This document shows, in pieces, positions 38,914 to 47,247 of a DNA stretch of 64,000 bases. The first letter of the stretch is position 1. The number at the start of each line of letters is the position of its first letter. A program made the position numbers and the translations under genes. Source of the stretch: Bin5 sp965218625 (GTDB lineage Bacteria > Chloroflexota > Anaerolineae > Caldilineales > Caldilineaceae); contig CBDCLG010000003.1 in assembly GCA_965218625.1 (NCBI GenBank), forward strand, positions 67,448 to 131,447, given 5' to 3'. Under the pieces are notes generated by a model. It did not search any database and was not told where the DNA came from. It saw only the letters and a list, made by a program, of their open reading frames with translations.

Positions 38914-39929
38914 GGTTGCACCTGCACTTTCCCTTCTTCTTGCGCTCTTCTCAGCAGCGCCTTCATGTAGCCGATCGTGTATGCCGTACCGACCCGTGGG
39001 TCGTTCGCCATCGAAGGAATGTGGTCGGGGATCAGCACGCCGTCGAAGCCGGACTCTTCCAGTACCCTCATTGCCTTATACATGTCAAAGTAGCCGTCGT
39101 CAACGAACGTCTCGACGAAGTGGGGCAGCGGTCGGTCCACGTTGCGGAAGTGAATCTTGAAGAGCTTGTCGCGCTGCCCAAACTCACGCAGCGACTCTTC
39201 GACGCCTTTTCCCATCAGTTCGCCTCCCTCCAGCCAGCAGCCGATGCAGAAACAGATGCCCACGTTGGGGCTGTCGGCGATGCGCATGGCCTCCTCGTAG
39301 CCGGCGAAACTACTGAAGATGCAGCGCGGCACGCCGCCAAGTTCAGGTTGAGGCGGGTCGTCGGGGTGTATGCCAATGCGAACGCCGGCTTCCTCGGCGG
39401 CCGGCGCGGCCTGGGAAACGAAGTAACGGTAGTTCTCCCAGATTTCATCTTGAGAGTATACACGGTCGTGGGTGAAGGGCAGAAAGTATTCCTTTCCGCC
39501 CCAGTGACCGGCATCGGCCTTGGCCAAATCAAATCCACGCGCGGACGCGCCGCCCCGCGTCGTTTCACGCTCCGTGCTCCAGATCCCATTCGCCATGTGA
39601 GCGTAGGTTGTATACGGAATGCCGGCTCTGCCCAGAGACTGCAAGTGGTCCAGGTACTCTTCAATCTTTGCATCCTTGTGGTCCAGCCCCAGCACGATGG
39701 CGTCCTGATTGTGGACATCCCGGTTGCCGAAACCGTAGATGCGGACGCCGGCTTCTTCGAATCGCTCTCGTGTGCGCGCGTAGTAGTCGTAGCCGGCCCG
39801 TTCCCCGTCAGTCCAGCAGACGGCCCAATCGATGCCCATCTGTCTGACAAACTGCAGTTCATCATCGTCCGCGTCCGGCGACAGTTGCGCCGCTATCTTC
39901 ATCCCGGGCGGGACCGGCATGATTGACAT
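38910..39929 (-). CDS. Mannonate-dehydratase-like (UxuA family) enzyme
   Basis: The 339-residue TIM-barrel protein has GIHPDDPPQPELGGV, FKIHFRNVDRPLPHFVETFV, DDGYFDMYKAM, and GVLIPDHIPSM, all characteristic of UxuA, which dehydrates D-mannonate to 2-keto-3-deoxygluconate with a divalent metal. GICFCIGCWLEGG corresponds to the metal-binding Cys strand. Some regions differ, so a related acid sugar is possible. AAGGAG lies before the ATG at 39929. It is the first gene of a two-gene operon with the 6PGDH-like reductase. Confidence 0.85.
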   Translation of the reverse strand: MSIMPVPPGMKIAAQLSPDADDDELQFVRQMGIDWAVCWTDGERAGYDYYARTRERFEEAGVRIYGFGNRDVHNQDAIVLGLDHKDAKIEEYLDHLQSLGRAGIPYTTYAHMANGIWSTERETTRGGASARGFDLAKADAGHWGGKEYFLPFTHDRVYSQDEIWENYRYFVSQAAPAAEEAGVRIGIHPDDPPQPELGGVPRCIFSSFAGYEEAMRIADSPNVGICFCIGCWLEGGELMGKGVEESLREFGQRDKLFKIHFRNVDRPLPHFVETFVDDGYFDMYKAMRVLEESGFDGVLIPDHIPSMANDPRVGTAYTIGYMKALLRRAQEEGKVQVQP

Positions 39930-40121
39930 CAGAATACTCCTTTTGCGCGATAGAGACCCGACAATAGACAGCCCGGCTGTCCCTGTTGAACGCCTGTCGC
40001 ATGTCGATCGACGGCGTGGAAATCAGCTCATTGGGACCGGGACATTCTTGAACCCGCAATACGCCATCGCGGAAGTGGATCGCCAACGCAGCCATCCATT
40101 GCCGGAACCGAAGCGTCGCCG

Positions 40122-41024
40122 TCATGCCAGGCGATTGCGTCCCCGAACCATTGACTTCTTACCGTCAACCACGACGTGAAAGGGAAAACCGTATTCTGCG
40201 GCCGCACGTACAAAGTTGAAGGCCCGCCGCACAGGCCAGTCGCTGTCCACAGCAAAGTCATCGAGCGACGGCGCCGGGAAATAGCTTCCCGACAGCTGAG
40301 GGCGCCGCTCCAGCCGTCCCTTCTCGAGTGCGTTCACAGCCTTTGCCAGCAGCCAGCCGCCGACGGACGCGCACATCGCTTCGGCCTCGGACGCTCGGAT
40401 TCCGTCGGCAAACCGCACCGTCTCTTGGGCAGCGATATCACCGGTATCCAGCCCGGAATCCATCCAGTGCACCGTGGCCCCGGTCCTGGTTTCGCCAGCT
40501 CGAAATTGCCAGAAAAGCGGCTCCGGCCCCCTGTAGGCGGGCAAAAGCGATGGGTGTACGTTCAGAAAACCGTGACGCGGCAGTGCCAACACACGGGAAG
40601 GTATCGGGCGGTGCCAGCAGGCCACGCAGGCGATGTCGAAGTCGAGACCGGCCATGAATTCCATGACTTCGGGGGTGCCGACCTCATCGCACTCGAAGAG
40701 CTCGATCTCGGCCAGGCTCGCCAAAGGAACTGTGCCCACCGGACTCCCGAGACCTATCGGCTTCGTCGCGGCAACTCCGTCTGCGAAGGCGCCGCCGGAA
40801 CTCCTGTCGTTGGCGCCGAGCGGTACGTAAGGGTTCAAAATAGGCAGTTCAGTAGGTGTGTCTCTCGATTCAAGGTGCGCAGACCCGTGGCGGAACCCCT
40901 GCGAAAGAGGACGAAAGCGCGCGCCCGCAAGCAGGACGGCGGCGATGTCAACGCCGGAGGACAGCAGCCTTTCCAGCACAATTCGACTGAACGGAGCGGA
41001 CATTCCCAGGAACAGGACGCGCAT
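40122..41024 (-). CDS. Formyltransferase-family protein
   Basis: The 300-residue product starts MRVLFLGMSAPFSRIVLERL and has FLNVHPSLLPAYRGPEPLFW and LDTGDIAAQ. These hold the Asn, His and Asp triad of formyl-tetrahydrofolate-dependent transferases. The C-terminal 90 residues resemble the Fmt extension, but overall the protein is shorter and more divergent than tRNA-Met formyltransferase. A long insertion lies between about 60 and 110. It could formylate a sugar amine or another amine. ATG at 41024 gives the family-like start. Its promoter region overlaps that of the divergent yggX-like gene. Confidence 0.78.
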   Translation of the reverse strand: MRVLFLGMSAPFSRIVLERLLSSGVDIAAVLLAGARFRPLSQGFRHGSAHLESRDTPTELPILNPYVPLGANDRSSGGAFADGVAATKPIGLGSPVGTVPLASLAEIELFECDEVGTPEVMEFMAGLDFDIACVACWHRPIPSRVLALPRHGFLNVHPSLLPAYRGPEPLFWQFRAGETRTGATVHWMDSGLDTGDIAAQETVRFADGIRASEAEAMCASVGGWLLAKAVNALEKGRLERRPQLSGSYFPAPSLDDFAVDSDWPVRRAFNFVRAAAEYGFPFHVVVDGKKSMVRGRNRLA

Positions 41025-41029
41025 GACTG

Positions 41030-41059
41030 TTGACAGAGGCTCTGGCTTGGCCTTATAAT
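41030..41059 (+). promoter_or_regulatory. Near-consensus promoter for the yggX-like gene
   Basis: TTGACA at 41030-41035 and TATAAT at 41054-41059 are 18 bases apart, both perfect hexamers. The leader to the ATG at 41101 would be about 34 bases. The -35 element lies only 6 bases from the start codon of the divergent formyltransferase. Confidence 0.8.
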
Positions 41060-41100
41060 GGGGCCCTGAACAGTTCTCCCTTAGGCCCCGGAGCATACCT

Positions 41101-41421
41101 ATGGCTCAAATGGTAAATTGCGCAAAGATCGGGCAGGAGTTGCCGGGCCTGGAAACGCCCCCCTACGGCGGCGAACTGGGCCAGCGGATCTTCGAAAGCA
41201 TCTCGCAAACGGCCTGGGATATGTGGATGCAGTACTCTGTTGTGCTGATCAATCACTACGGCCTCAGCCTCGGCGATCCGCAGGCGCGCGACTTCCTGAT
41301 GCAGCAGATGGAAGAGTTTTTCTTCGGCGTGGGTGCGCAGATGCCGGAGGGTTGGACGCCGGAAGGTACGCCCGGCGCGGGCAAGGGCGTCCCCGCCGGC
41401 AAGGGAGCCCCCCGCAAATAG
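41101..41421 (+). CDS. YggX-like Fe(II)-trafficking/oxidative-damage protein
   Basis: The 106-residue product matches YggX along its first 80 residues. It has Cys7 in MVNCAKI, then PYGGELGQRIFESISQTAWD, then a loop ending in LINHYGLSLGDPQARDFL, and EEFFFG. In enteric bacteria YggX protects iron-sulfur clusters and handles labile iron, with Cys7 important. The tail (GAGKGVPAGKGAPRK) is a basic, low-complexity extension not seen in E. coli. It has its own strong promoter and converges with the ATP-grasp gene. Confidence 0.85.
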   Translation: MAQMVNCAKIGQELPGLETPPYGGELGQRIFESISQTAWDMWMQYSVVLINHYGLSLGDPQARDFLMQQMEEFFFGVGAQMPEGWTPEGTPGAGKGVPAGKGAPRK

Positions 41422-41430
41422 CGGTTCCCC

Positions 41431-42729
41431 TTACACCTTCAACGCAAACTCCGTGACAATCTCGAACTGCAGGCAGCTGTGCGCCTGTCTGAGGGCGTCC
41501 TCGGCTTCCGCCGGTGTGGCTGCCCTCGCAAAAATGAACCCCAGATAGGCGTCGCCTTCGGGCAGCGGCACAAGGGACTGGTTCACTTTCGCCGTAATCT
41601 GCACATCCTCGACGCCCGGCACCGCGCTGGCCTCTTCAATGCCCGCTACAGCCCGCAAGAGGCCTGACTCCGGTATCGGAATCATCATTACGCCGCCGGC
41701 CTGAAGCTCCCTTTGCATGCTTTCCAGTGGCAACCCGCACGCCTGCCGCAGAATCAGCTGTTCCAGCGAACAGCCGCCTCCCACCTCCATGCCAAATCGC
41801 AGAATCCTTGAACACAGGCCGCCAATCGTGCGCCCGGCGACCTCCACGATCCACGGCCCGTCTTCGTTCAAGCGCAGCTCGGCATGAATCGGGCCCGTTT
41901 GCAAGCCCAAACCGCGTGCCGCCAGCTCGGCGGCTTCGACGACGGACTCCTGCTCGTCGATCGGAAGGCGGGATGGCGTAACGTAGATCGTCTCTTCAAA
42001 AAAAGGGCCTTCCAAAGGATCCGGCTTGTCAAACAGGGCAAGAAGATGCAGCCGGCCCCGATCAAGCAGCCCCTCCAGCGCAACCTCAACGCCCGGGATG
42101 TAGCTTTCGATCAAGAAGGGCTGGCCTTCGCCGATCAGGGCCGTCAGCCGCCTTACTGCCGCTGCCAACTCACAACGAAGATCGGCCCGAATCACGCCGC
42201 GGCTGCCGTTCAGCTCCTCCGGTTTGATGACGCACGGATATCCAATCTGCGTCTCTGCCAGGGCAATAATCTCTTTCAGGTTCTGGTCGGTGCGAAACTC
42301 GGCAAAGGTCGGCGAAGGCGCCCCGCAGGCCGCCAGCATCGAACGCATTCGATGTTTATTGCGCGCTGCCTCTGCCGCGGCAGGGCTGTTGTGGGGCAGC
42401 CCCAACCGCTCGGCCAACAGCGCCGCGACTCTTGCGCCGCTGTCGTCCAGCGCCAGGACTGCATCGACCGGCCCGCCCGTGTCTGCCGAGTCTTCAGCTT
42501 CAGCCAGCGCGCCTACGAGAAGCTCTGCCGCTTGGCGGGGTTTGCTGAAGTCCACGCCCATGCGGAATTTCCATTCATCAGCAAGGGTTTGGGGCGTATC
42601 GACAGCAACGACAGCATCTATTCCGAGCTGCGTTGCAGCTTCGAGATAGTCCCGCGTTCGATAGCTGTTGGGCGTCGTGAGCAGGAGCACCCGTCCTTGC
42701 ATTTCAGGTCCCATCCAGTTGCCGGCCAC
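41431..42729 (-). CDS. ATP-grasp ligase of unknown substrate
   Basis: The 432-residue protein has an ATP-grasp core: YPCVIKPEELNGSRGVIRAD supplies the ATP-binding Lys and glycine loop, FLIESYIPGVEVALEGLL the next strand, and HAELRLNEDGPWIVEVAGRT the Mg-binding acidic residues. The N-terminal part (VLLLTTPNSYRTRDYLEAA) is a Rossmann-like preATP-grasp domain. It is closest to the PurK/carboxylate-amine ligases that make amide or peptide bonds. GTG at 42729 follows GGGGGAAA; ATG at 42714 or 42702 are alternatives. It lies 9 bases downstream of the prenyl-synthetase-like gene and may be co-transcribed with it. Confidence 0.83.
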   Translation of the reverse strand: MAGNWMGPEMQGRVLLLTTPNSYRTRDYLEAATQLGIDAVVAVDTPQTLADEWKFRMGVDFSKPRQAAELLVGALAEAEDSADTGGPVDAVLALDDSGARVAALLAERLGLPHNSPAAAEAARNKHRMRSMLAACGAPSPTFAEFRTDQNLKEIIALAETQIGYPCVIKPEELNGSRGVIRADLRCELAAAVRRLTALIGEGQPFLIESYIPGVEVALEGLLDRGRLHLLALFDKPDPLEGPFFEETIYVTPSRLPIDEQESVVEAAELAARGLGLQTGPIHAELRLNEDGPWIVEVAGRTIGGLCSRILRFGMEVGGGCSLEQLILRQACGLPLESMQRELQAGGVMMIPIPESGLLRAVAGIEEASAVPGVEDVQITAKVNQSLVPLPEGDAYLGFIFARAATPAEAEDALRQAHSCLQFEIVTEFALKV

Positions 42730-42738
42730 TTTCCCCCA

Positions 42739-43440
42739 TCACCCAATTGCAGATACGACGGCGCGCCAGCGGTCTCTCTGGTACTTCGGCAGCTCGCCAA
42801 CCCGAGTCTCATCGGAGACTGCCCCAGGCTTTGGCGCAGCGTGACCAGGCTTTTGTCGACTCAGCTGCGAGGCGTACGCCGTCACAATCTCCTGTTCCTC
42901 CGCTCCCAATCCCGCCAGCAGTACGCCGGCGCGGGCGCCGCTATGGAACAGCGCCTCGCGTTCATCGGCGCGATGGTCCTCCGAATCGACGCACTCTTCG
43001 TCAATGACGCGGCGGAGGTTTGCTTGGCTGACTTCCTTCAGCAATTCGGCGAAAACCCTGACGACTTGGGGGTGATTTGTCAGGGATGCCAGAACTGCAG
43101 CCCGGCTGAAACAATAGTCTCCGGCCAGGATCGTGCCGCCGAGCAGAAAGCTGTCAATAGCCCCTGGATGTTCCGTTATCAAGAGCAGGCGATGGATTCT
43201 CAGAGCGATCTGCAGCAGCTCCAGGGCAGCGGCCAAAGCGGCCCGGCGGGAAAGGGCTTCCTCCGAATCGCGCTCGGGGGCAGCCGAAGCCAGAACAACC
43301 CCAGCCAGTATCTGCTCGCCGGACAGCTCGCCGCGAACGAATTGCAACAGCCCTTCCGGGAGCTCGGCGAGAGCCTCATCGAGCAGTGAGGCCACCACCT
43401 CCTGTTCTCCATTCAATCGCTTGCAGTACTGGTCGCCCAT
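42739..43440 (-). CDS. Degenerate polyprenyl-synthetase-like protein
   Basis: The 233-residue helical protein resembles the second half of a polyprenyl diphosphate synthase: LAAALELLQIALRIHRLLLI where enzymes have ELIH.A.L.HDD, then GGTILAGDYCFSRAAVLASL, the conserved GD(Y/F)(L)(F) helix. The aspartate-rich DDxxD motifs that bind the diphosphate are absent (ITEHPGAIDS replaces the first). The C terminus (AVSDETRVGEL) is unrelated. It cannot make prenyl diphosphate by the usual mechanism, so a regulatory or partner subunit role is inferred, like the small subunits of heterodimeric synthases. Confidence 0.6.
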   Translation of the reverse strand: MGDQYCKRLNGEQEVVASLLDEALAELPEGLLQFVRGELSGEQILAGVVLASAAPERDSEEALSRRAALAAALELLQIALRIHRLLLITEHPGAIDSFLLGGTILAGDYCFSRAAVLASLTNHPQVVRVFAELLKEVSQANLRRVIDEECVDSEDHRADEREALFHSGARAGVLLAGLGAEEQEIVTAYASQLSRQKPGHAAPKPGAVSDETRVGELPKYQRDRWRAVVSAIG

Positions 43441-43549
43441 TTTTGCATAACCGTACAGGTCCTACATTATGGATGATGCCGTGAATTCGATTCTCCGGCG
43501 GTGCAGCCTTGCCAACGTCTGGCGCAAAAGTCAGACGCTTCTCCCGGTC

Positions 43550-44494
43550 TCAATCCACTTCGCTGCCGACGATTTCACGGTATATCGTTTCCAGGTCCCC
43601 GTCGCTGTAGAAGTGAATTACAAGGCGACCGCTTCCATCCGCCTTCCTCTCCAGGCTCACTTTCGTACTCAGCCGGTCGCGGAAGCGGTTTTCCCAGAAG
43701 CGAAGTTGGGCCTCAATGTGAGGATATTCCTCGGGCGGGTCTGCGGCAGCCGGCTCCTCCAGCCAGCGGCGGACCAACCCCTCGGTCTGACGGACACTCA
43801 ACTCACGTGCAAGGATCTGGTCCAGCCCCCTCTGCACATCTTCCTCGCCCTCGAGGCTGAGCAAGGCGCGCGCGTGGCCTGCACTGATCAGCTCGTCGTT
43901 CAGAGCGCTCTTTGCCGCGGCGGGGAGGCCCAGAAGACGCAAAGCGTTGGCAACGGCAGAGCGACTCTTCCCGACGCGGTCCGCGACCTGGGCCTGGGTC
44001 AAGCCAAACTCGTTTACGAGGGCGTCATAGGCAGCGGCTTCCTCCAGCGGACTCAGGTCGGCCCGCTGAAGGTTCTCCACCAACGCCAGCTCCAAGAACT
44101 GCTGGGACGTCGCTTCGCGCACGATCACGGGCACGGTCGAAATCCCAGCCTGGTGCGCGGCGCGCAACCTGCGTTCGCCGGTGATCAACCAGTAGCGTTG
44201 CGGCTGGTCGGGACTCTCGGTCACTATCAGCGGCTGGATGATCCCGTGCTCCCGTATCGAGGCTGCCAGCTCGGTCAGACTTCCCGGTCCGAAGCGGGCC
44301 CGCGGTTGGTGCGGATTCGCTTGGATGGCGCCGATGGGCAACTCAAGGACGCCGCTCCCCTCAGACTGGGATTGCGCTTCATCGCCCTCTTCGTCGGCAT
44401 AGGGCGCGGTCCGGCTCAACAAAGCGCCCAAACCTCGTCCCAACCCTTGACGCCGGCGTTGACTCGGATTGTCAAAGCGTGAATCTTGGCTCAT
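43550..44494 (-). CDS. parB: Chromosome-partitioning protein ParB
   Basis: The 314-residue protein has the N-terminal GLGRGLGALLS basic peptide that stimulates ParA, the ParB/Srx CTPase motifs (PHQPRARFG, ITGERRLRAAHQAG, LVENLQRADLSPLEEA), the helix-turn-helix LTQAQVADRVGKSRSAVANALRLL, and a C-terminal dimerisation region with the usual basic and acidic mix. It binds centromere-like parS sites. ParA is directly upstream on the same strand. I looked for TGTTTCACGTGAAACA-like parS sites in the window and saw none. Confidence 0.94.
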   Translation of the reverse strand: MSQDSRFDNPSQRRRQGLGRGLGALLSRTAPYADEEGDEAQSQSEGSGVLELPIGAIQANPHQPRARFGPGSLTELAASIREHGIIQPLIVTESPDQPQRYWLITGERRLRAAHQAGISTVPVIVREATSQQFLELALVENLQRADLSPLEEAAAYDALVNEFGLTQAQVADRVGKSRSAVANALRLLGLPAAAKSALNDELISAGHARALLSLEGEEDVQRGLDQILARELSVRQTEGLVRRWLEEPAAADPPEEYPHIEAQLRFWENRFRDRLSTKVSLERKADGSGRLVIHFYSDGDLETIYREIVGSEVD

Positions 44495-44530
44495 CTGTCC
44501 TCCACCCCAGTGTCGGAAGGCACCGCTCTC

Positions 44531-45340
44531 CTATCGCCGGAAAGCCTTCTGCTTCTCCAGCTCGACCCTCTGTAGCGGAAAGCGGCGCATGAATTCGCCG
44601 GCCAGCGCTTCGTATGCCAGTGCGCCGGCGCTCTCGGGTGCGTATTGCAAAATCGTTTGACCGTGACTCGGGGCTTCGCCAAGGCGCACGGAGCGAGGGA
44701 TCAGAGTACTGAATGTTTCTTGGGGAAAGTGCAGACGCACATCTTCAACGACCTGATTGCTGAGGTTGGTGCGGGCATCGGCCATCGTGAGCAGGACGCC
44801 GGCTACCCGCAGGCGGGCATTCAAAACGGTGCGGACCTGGTGAATCGTTTCGAGTAGCTGGCTAAGGCCCTCCAGGGCCAGGTATTCGCATTGAACGGGA
44901 ATGACGATTCCATCGGCCGCAGTCAAGCCGTTGATCGTTATCAGACCCAAACTGGGCGGGTCGTCTATGACAATGTAGTCGTATTCCTGGTGGAGGGGTT
45001 GCAACGCGCTTGCCAACAGTTGCTCGCGAGCCATGCGGGCGGCCATTTCGACTTCGGCGCCGGCCAGATCAAGATTGGCCGGCACGAGTTCAAGTCCAGG
45101 ATGGACGGTAGGCGTGATTGCGTCCTTCACAGGCGCGTGGTCGATCAGAGTCTCGTAGAGGCTCGAACGCGGCGCTCTCGGATTGACTCCCAGGCTCGTT
45201 GTTGCGTTTGCCTGCGGGTCGCTGTCAACCAGGAGAACTCGGCAGCCGGCTCTCGACAGGTAAGCGCAGAGGTTGACGGCGGTTGTCGTCTTGCCTACGC
45301 CCCCCTTTTGGTTTGCAATTGCAAAGATTTGTGCGGTCAT
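44531..45340 (-). CDS. parA: Chromosome-partitioning ATPase ParA (Soj)
   Basis: The 269-residue protein starts IFAIANQKGGVGKTTTAVNL with the deviant Walker A motif, followed by VLLVDSDPQANATTSLGV and the Walker B region YDYIVIDDPPSLGLITINGL. ParA forms nucleoid-bound ATP dimers that move ParB-parS. The gap to parB is 36 bases and the orientation is the common parA-parB order. Upstream, a PfkB-like gene on the same strand separates it from khpB. Confidence 0.95.
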   Translation of the reverse strand: MTAQIFAIANQKGGVGKTTTAVNLCAYLSRAGCRVLLVDSDPQANATTSLGVNPRAPRSSLYETLIDHAPVKDAITPTVHPGLELVPANLDLAGAEVEMAARMAREQLLASALQPLHQEYDYIVIDDPPSLGLITINGLTAADGIVIPVQCEYLALEGLSQLLETIHQVRTVLNARLRVAGVLLTMADARTNLSNQVVEDVRLHFPQETFSTLIPRSVRLGEAPSHGQTILQYAPESAGALAYEALAGEFMRRFPLQRVELEKQKAFRR

Positions 45341-45472
45341 GCCTCAAGGGTGCCTGAATTCCTCGGACTGGCTGCTTGACGTCCCAACTCCAGGCGGCAA
45401 GGCCAGAACGCGGGCGGCACGCCGATGCAACTTGCGCCGCCAAGCCCGTCCCTGATCGAAATCCATGCCCGC

Positions 45473-46360
45473 CTACGCCCCTGCAGGTCCGCAGTATTGC
45501 CAGGGGTGATCCGCCATGTAGGCCAGCACCTCAGCTTCTGTTGGAATGCCTGCAACGCCTCGCGCCTCTACGCCGAAAGACGCGGTGACATTGGCATAAC
45601 GGGCGGCGTCAAGCGGGTCTCCTGTTGCTGCGAGCCGCAGAAGAAAAGCCGTGGCAAAGATGTCACCGGCGCCGGTTGGATCCAGTTCGTCGGCCGGCCG
45701 CGGCGGAACTGGGACTGTGTTGACTTCGGCGCCATCGCGCCGGTAAACCGTGCTGCCGTCACGGTATTCGGTGAGTATAACAAGCGAAGTGTAGTTCAGG
45801 AACTTGTCGATTAGCTGAAGCTCGCCGTCGATGTCCTCTATCGACAAGATGAGCGCGTCAAGGTGGGGCAGAATCTCCGCCATCGTGGTCCAGGCGCTTG
45901 GAAACACTCTGCCGTCGCGGTCCCAACGGCGCATCCAGCCCTGGGGCACAGCTGCGACTATTGTATCTTGAGTGAATACTGCGGCTACGTCAGGCAATAC
46001 TTCATTGGCGAGAGGACCGAGCAGCGCGATGCGCGGCGCCCTGAGCTGAGGAGGGATGTCCATGGCAGCGATCGGGGCCGACGGGGTGTAGCAGTATTGG
46101 ACGCGTCCTTCGGGCGAATACAAGTTGGCGAAAGTAGTTGTCCGTTCGGTGGGTAGAGCGTGAACGGAGGCAATCCCATGCAGGACTGTCAGGTCGACAT
46201 CATCTCCGGCGCGGGTGAGGATTGCCGTTTTGTACCCCAATTGGGCGGCTGTGACGGCGGCGAAGCTGACCGTGCCGCCCAGGACGTAGTCAACGCTGGT
46301 GGGATCGGCGGTTTCTATGTCCCGGGTGACGGTCCCTATCGCAAGAAGATCGATTGACAT
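45473..46360 (-). CDS. PfkB-family carbohydrate kinase
   Basis: The 295-residue product has the ribokinase-like start DLLAIGTVTRDI, GGTVSFAAVTAAQLGYK, and the C-terminal signature DPTGAGDIFATAFLLRLA with catalytic Asp in GAGD. The middle (SIEDIDGELQLIDKFLNYTS) lacks the fructose-specific motif. Its substrate is a sugar or nucleoside that cannot be named from sequence. It interrupts the khpB-parA order that is more usual for this conserved block. Confidence 0.88.
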   Translation of the reverse strand: MSIDLLAIGTVTRDIETADPTSVDYVLGGTVSFAAVTAAQLGYKTAILTRAGDDVDLTVLHGIASVHALPTERTTTFANLYSPEGRVQYCYTPSAPIAAMDIPPQLRAPRIALLGPLANEVLPDVAAVFTQDTIVAAVPQGWMRRWDRDGRVFPSAWTTMAEILPHLDALILSIEDIDGELQLIDKFLNYTSLVILTEYRDGSTVYRRDGAEVNTVPVPPRPADELDPTGAGDIFATAFLLRLAATGDPLDAARYANVTASFGVEARGVAGIPTEAEVLAYMADHPWQYCGPAGA

Positions 46361-46394
46361 TGACTTTGCGAAGCAAGATTAGGGCGGCCGCCTA

Positions 46395-47246
46395 TCATTT
46401 GGGAAGGATCTGCACTTTGCGCCGACTGTCTTCTCCGATGCTTGCCGTATATACGTGTTCGTGGTTGCGAAGTGCGATGTGGACGAGGCGGCGCTCGTTT
46501 GCCGGCATCGGCTCCAGCGATGTAGGACGACCAGAACTGACTACCTGTTCGGCCAGGCGGTTGGCCAACTGGCTCAACTGCTCTGCGCGTCGCTGTTTGT
46601 AGCCGTCGACATCAATCACAATGTTTTTCCAGCGATGTAACTCCTGATTGACCATCAGGCGAATGAGGTACTGAATACTGGCAAGGGTCTCTCCATTGCG
46701 ACCGATGAGCAGGCCCAGGTCCCCGCCGACAACGTTCAGATTCAGCGGGGGGTCGCTATCTTCCTGATCATCCAGCCAGGAGAGTTCGATTTCGGCCTCA
46801 ATGTCCAGTTTCTGCAACATCTGGCTCAAAAGGTCGTAAGCAAGGTCCTCTAATTCGGCGTCACCATCCGTCGGCTGCGCGGCTTCAACTTGAACTTCAT
46901 TCGCCTGTTCCTGCCAGGCGGCATCTTCGTCCGAAGATCGCGAATCGGTTTCAGCAGGTGCAGAATCGTTGTCGGCGAGTTCGCCAAGCGCTTCTTCTGG
47001 TTCAGAATCCGTTGCTTCCGACGCAGCGGGGGAGTCTCCGATCTGAACTTCATCCCCTTCAGGTTCAGTCCTCGGTGTTATTCGGACGAGAGCATCGGTG
47101 GCGCCGATTCCGAGAATGCCTCGGCTTCCCTCTTCAAGGACTTCGACGTCGATCTGTTCGCGGGAGAGGCCGAGTTGTCCCAAGCCATCGTTTACCGCAT
47201 CCTCCACTGACTTCGCCGCGAACTCGTAGCTCTGACTTCTGTTCAT
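46395..47246 (-). CDS. khpB: RNA-binding protein KhpB (Jag/SpoIIIJ-associated)
   Basis: The 283-residue protein has the Jag-N domain (YEFAAKSVEDAVNDGLGQLG, GILGIGATDALVRI), a long acidic low-complexity linker (about 65-145), a KH domain with LGLLIGRNGETLASIQYLI, and an R3H domain ending in ERRLVHIALRNHEHVYT. KhpB binds many small RNAs and mRNAs and influences cell elongation in firmicutes. ATG at 47246 lies one base after the yidC stop, so translation is coupled. The linker here is longer than in firmicute homologues. Confidence 0.92.
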   Translation of the reverse strand: MNRSQSYEFAAKSVEDAVNDGLGQLGLSREQIDVEVLEEGSRGILGIGATDALVRITPRTEPEGDEVQIGDSPAASEATDSEPEEALGELADNDSAPAETDSRSSDEDAAWQEQANEVQVEAAQPTDGDAELEDLAYDLLSQMLQKLDIEAEIELSWLDDQEDSDPPLNLNVVGGDLGLLIGRNGETLASIQYLIRLMVNQELHRWKNIVIDVDGYKQRRAEQLSQLANRLAEQVVSSGRPTSLEPMPANERRLVHIALRNHEHVYTASIGEDSRRKVQILPK

Positions 47247-47247
47247 C

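Noticed and set aside
43441..45472. parS centromere sites near parAB
   Set aside because: No close match to TGTTTCACGTGAAACA was found on reading the par region and its flanks.
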